Origin: JAABYT01 sp041581935
GTDB lineage: Bacteria > Pseudomonadota > Gammaproteobacteria > HK1
Assembly (NCBI GenBank): GCA_041581935.1
Contig: JBFICP010000194.1
Location: 1 to 6,267, forward strand
Length of the DNA: 6,267 bases
Direction: 5' to 3'
The translations under genes were made by a program, and so were the position numbers. Shown here one piece after another: positions 5,973-6,267 of the stretch. Each line of letters begins with the position of its first letter. Position 1 is the stretch's first letter. Below the pieces are notes generated by a model, which saw nothing but the letters and a program-made list of their open reading frames with translations, was not told the DNA's origin and searched no databases.

Positions 5973-6267
5973 TCAGACAGGAGCCGTTGCCTTCGCGACG
6001 TCGACGTTCACGACGTCACCGACACGTATGCGCCCAAGCGAGCGCGGGATCAAGTTCTGGCCGAAAAAAACGCCGCCATCGGGACCGCGTCGATAAGCAC
6101 CAAGGGTGCGTAGTGGCTCGAGCCGAGGGTGCTTCTCACCGTTGTCGGGATCGATTGTCGTGAACACGCACCGCGCGCAGGTCTTGACGCCTTCGAACTG
6201 TGCCTCACCGACTCGGATGCTCCGCCACCCGTCTTCCTCGTATGCCACGCAGCCGTCGACGACGAGA
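5973..6267 (-). CDS. MOSC domain protein, YcbX/mARC-like, C-terminal part (5' end outside the window)
   Basis: The minus-strand frame is open from the right edge to a TGA at 5973-5975, giving about 97 residues. The GTG at 6246-6248 is internal, because the frame continues upstream as 'LVVDGC' and fits the family's 'RPNLVV' entry. The visible part is the end of a MOSC domain. It contains 'YEEDGWRSIRVGE', 'VKTCARCVFTTIDP' with the CxxC-like pair of which one cysteine is the expected molybdenum-cofactor ligand, 'EPLRTLGAYRR', 'GVFFGQNLIP' and 'GRIRVGDVV'. YcbX and mitochondrial mARC proteins reduce N-hydroxylated compounds using this cofactor. E. coli YcbX carries a C-terminal 2Fe-2S ferredoxin domain, but this protein ends right after the MOSC fold, so it would need a separate electron donor. 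The copper ATPase gene follows after 30 bases on the same strand. The family call is firm, the substrate unknown. Confidence 0.88.
   Translation of the reverse strand, partial: LVVDGCVAYEEDGWRSIRVGEAQFEGVKTCARCVFTTIDPDNGEKHPRLEPLRTLGAYRRGPDGGVFFGQNLIPRSLGRIRVGDVVNVDVAKATAPV

Noticed and set aside
5490..6113. A 207-codon plus-strand open frame crossing the copA start and the end of the MOSC gene
   Set aside because: It is Arg/His-rich with no motif, and both genes on the opposite strand have diagnostic active-site sequences across the same bases.
6246..6248. GTG as the start codon of the MOSC protein
   Set aside because: The frame continues to the right edge as 'LVVDGC', matching the conserved family sequence, so the true start is outside the window.

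Overview
The window is GC-rich, densely coding bacterial chromosome that looks ordinary. It most likely comes from a gammaproteobacterium. That placement rests on a YajG-type lipoprotein end, a glyoxalase II and a YcbX-like MOSC protein, and on general codon style; it is inference, not a search result. Six protein genes fill almost all of it, four complete and two cut by the window edges. I see no rRNA, tRNA, CRISPR array, insertion sequence, integrase or phage gene.

Layout: (1) 1-325, plus strand, the C-terminal part of a YajG-like lipoprotein. (2) 337-2420, minus strand, a two-gene unit transcribed leftward: a glyoxalase II-like metallo-hydrolase (gloB) first, then, after 29 bases, an alkaline-phosphatase-superfamily phosphodiesterase. 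(3) 2421-2505, an 85-base divergent intergenic region with a plausible gloB promoter and a perfect GC-rich inverted repeat. (4) 2506-3630, plus strand, a DSD1/D-threonine aldolase-type PLP enzyme. (5) 3631-3710, a convergent gap that carries an element resembling a dispersed repeat. (6) 3711-6267, minus strand, a YcbX-like MOSC protein (its start lies beyond the right edge) followed after 30 bases by a Cu(+)-type P1B ATPase with two N-terminal heavy-metal-binding domains.

The genes belong to separate housekeeping or stress tasks: envelope lipoprotein, thioester hydrolysis and aldehyde detoxification, phosphoester or phosphonate hydrolysis, D-3-hydroxy-amino-acid breakdown, molybdenum-cofactor chemistry, and copper export. 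The two tight same-strand pairs (gloB with the phosphodiesterase, MOSC with the copper ATPase) are probably cotranscribed.

I did not find a convincing undescribed system. The points most worth a second look are the non-canonical substrate loop of the glyoxalase II-like protein, the inverted repeat lying in its putative promoter spacer, and the lack of room for a dedicated copper-responsive promoter between the MOSC gene and the copper ATPase.
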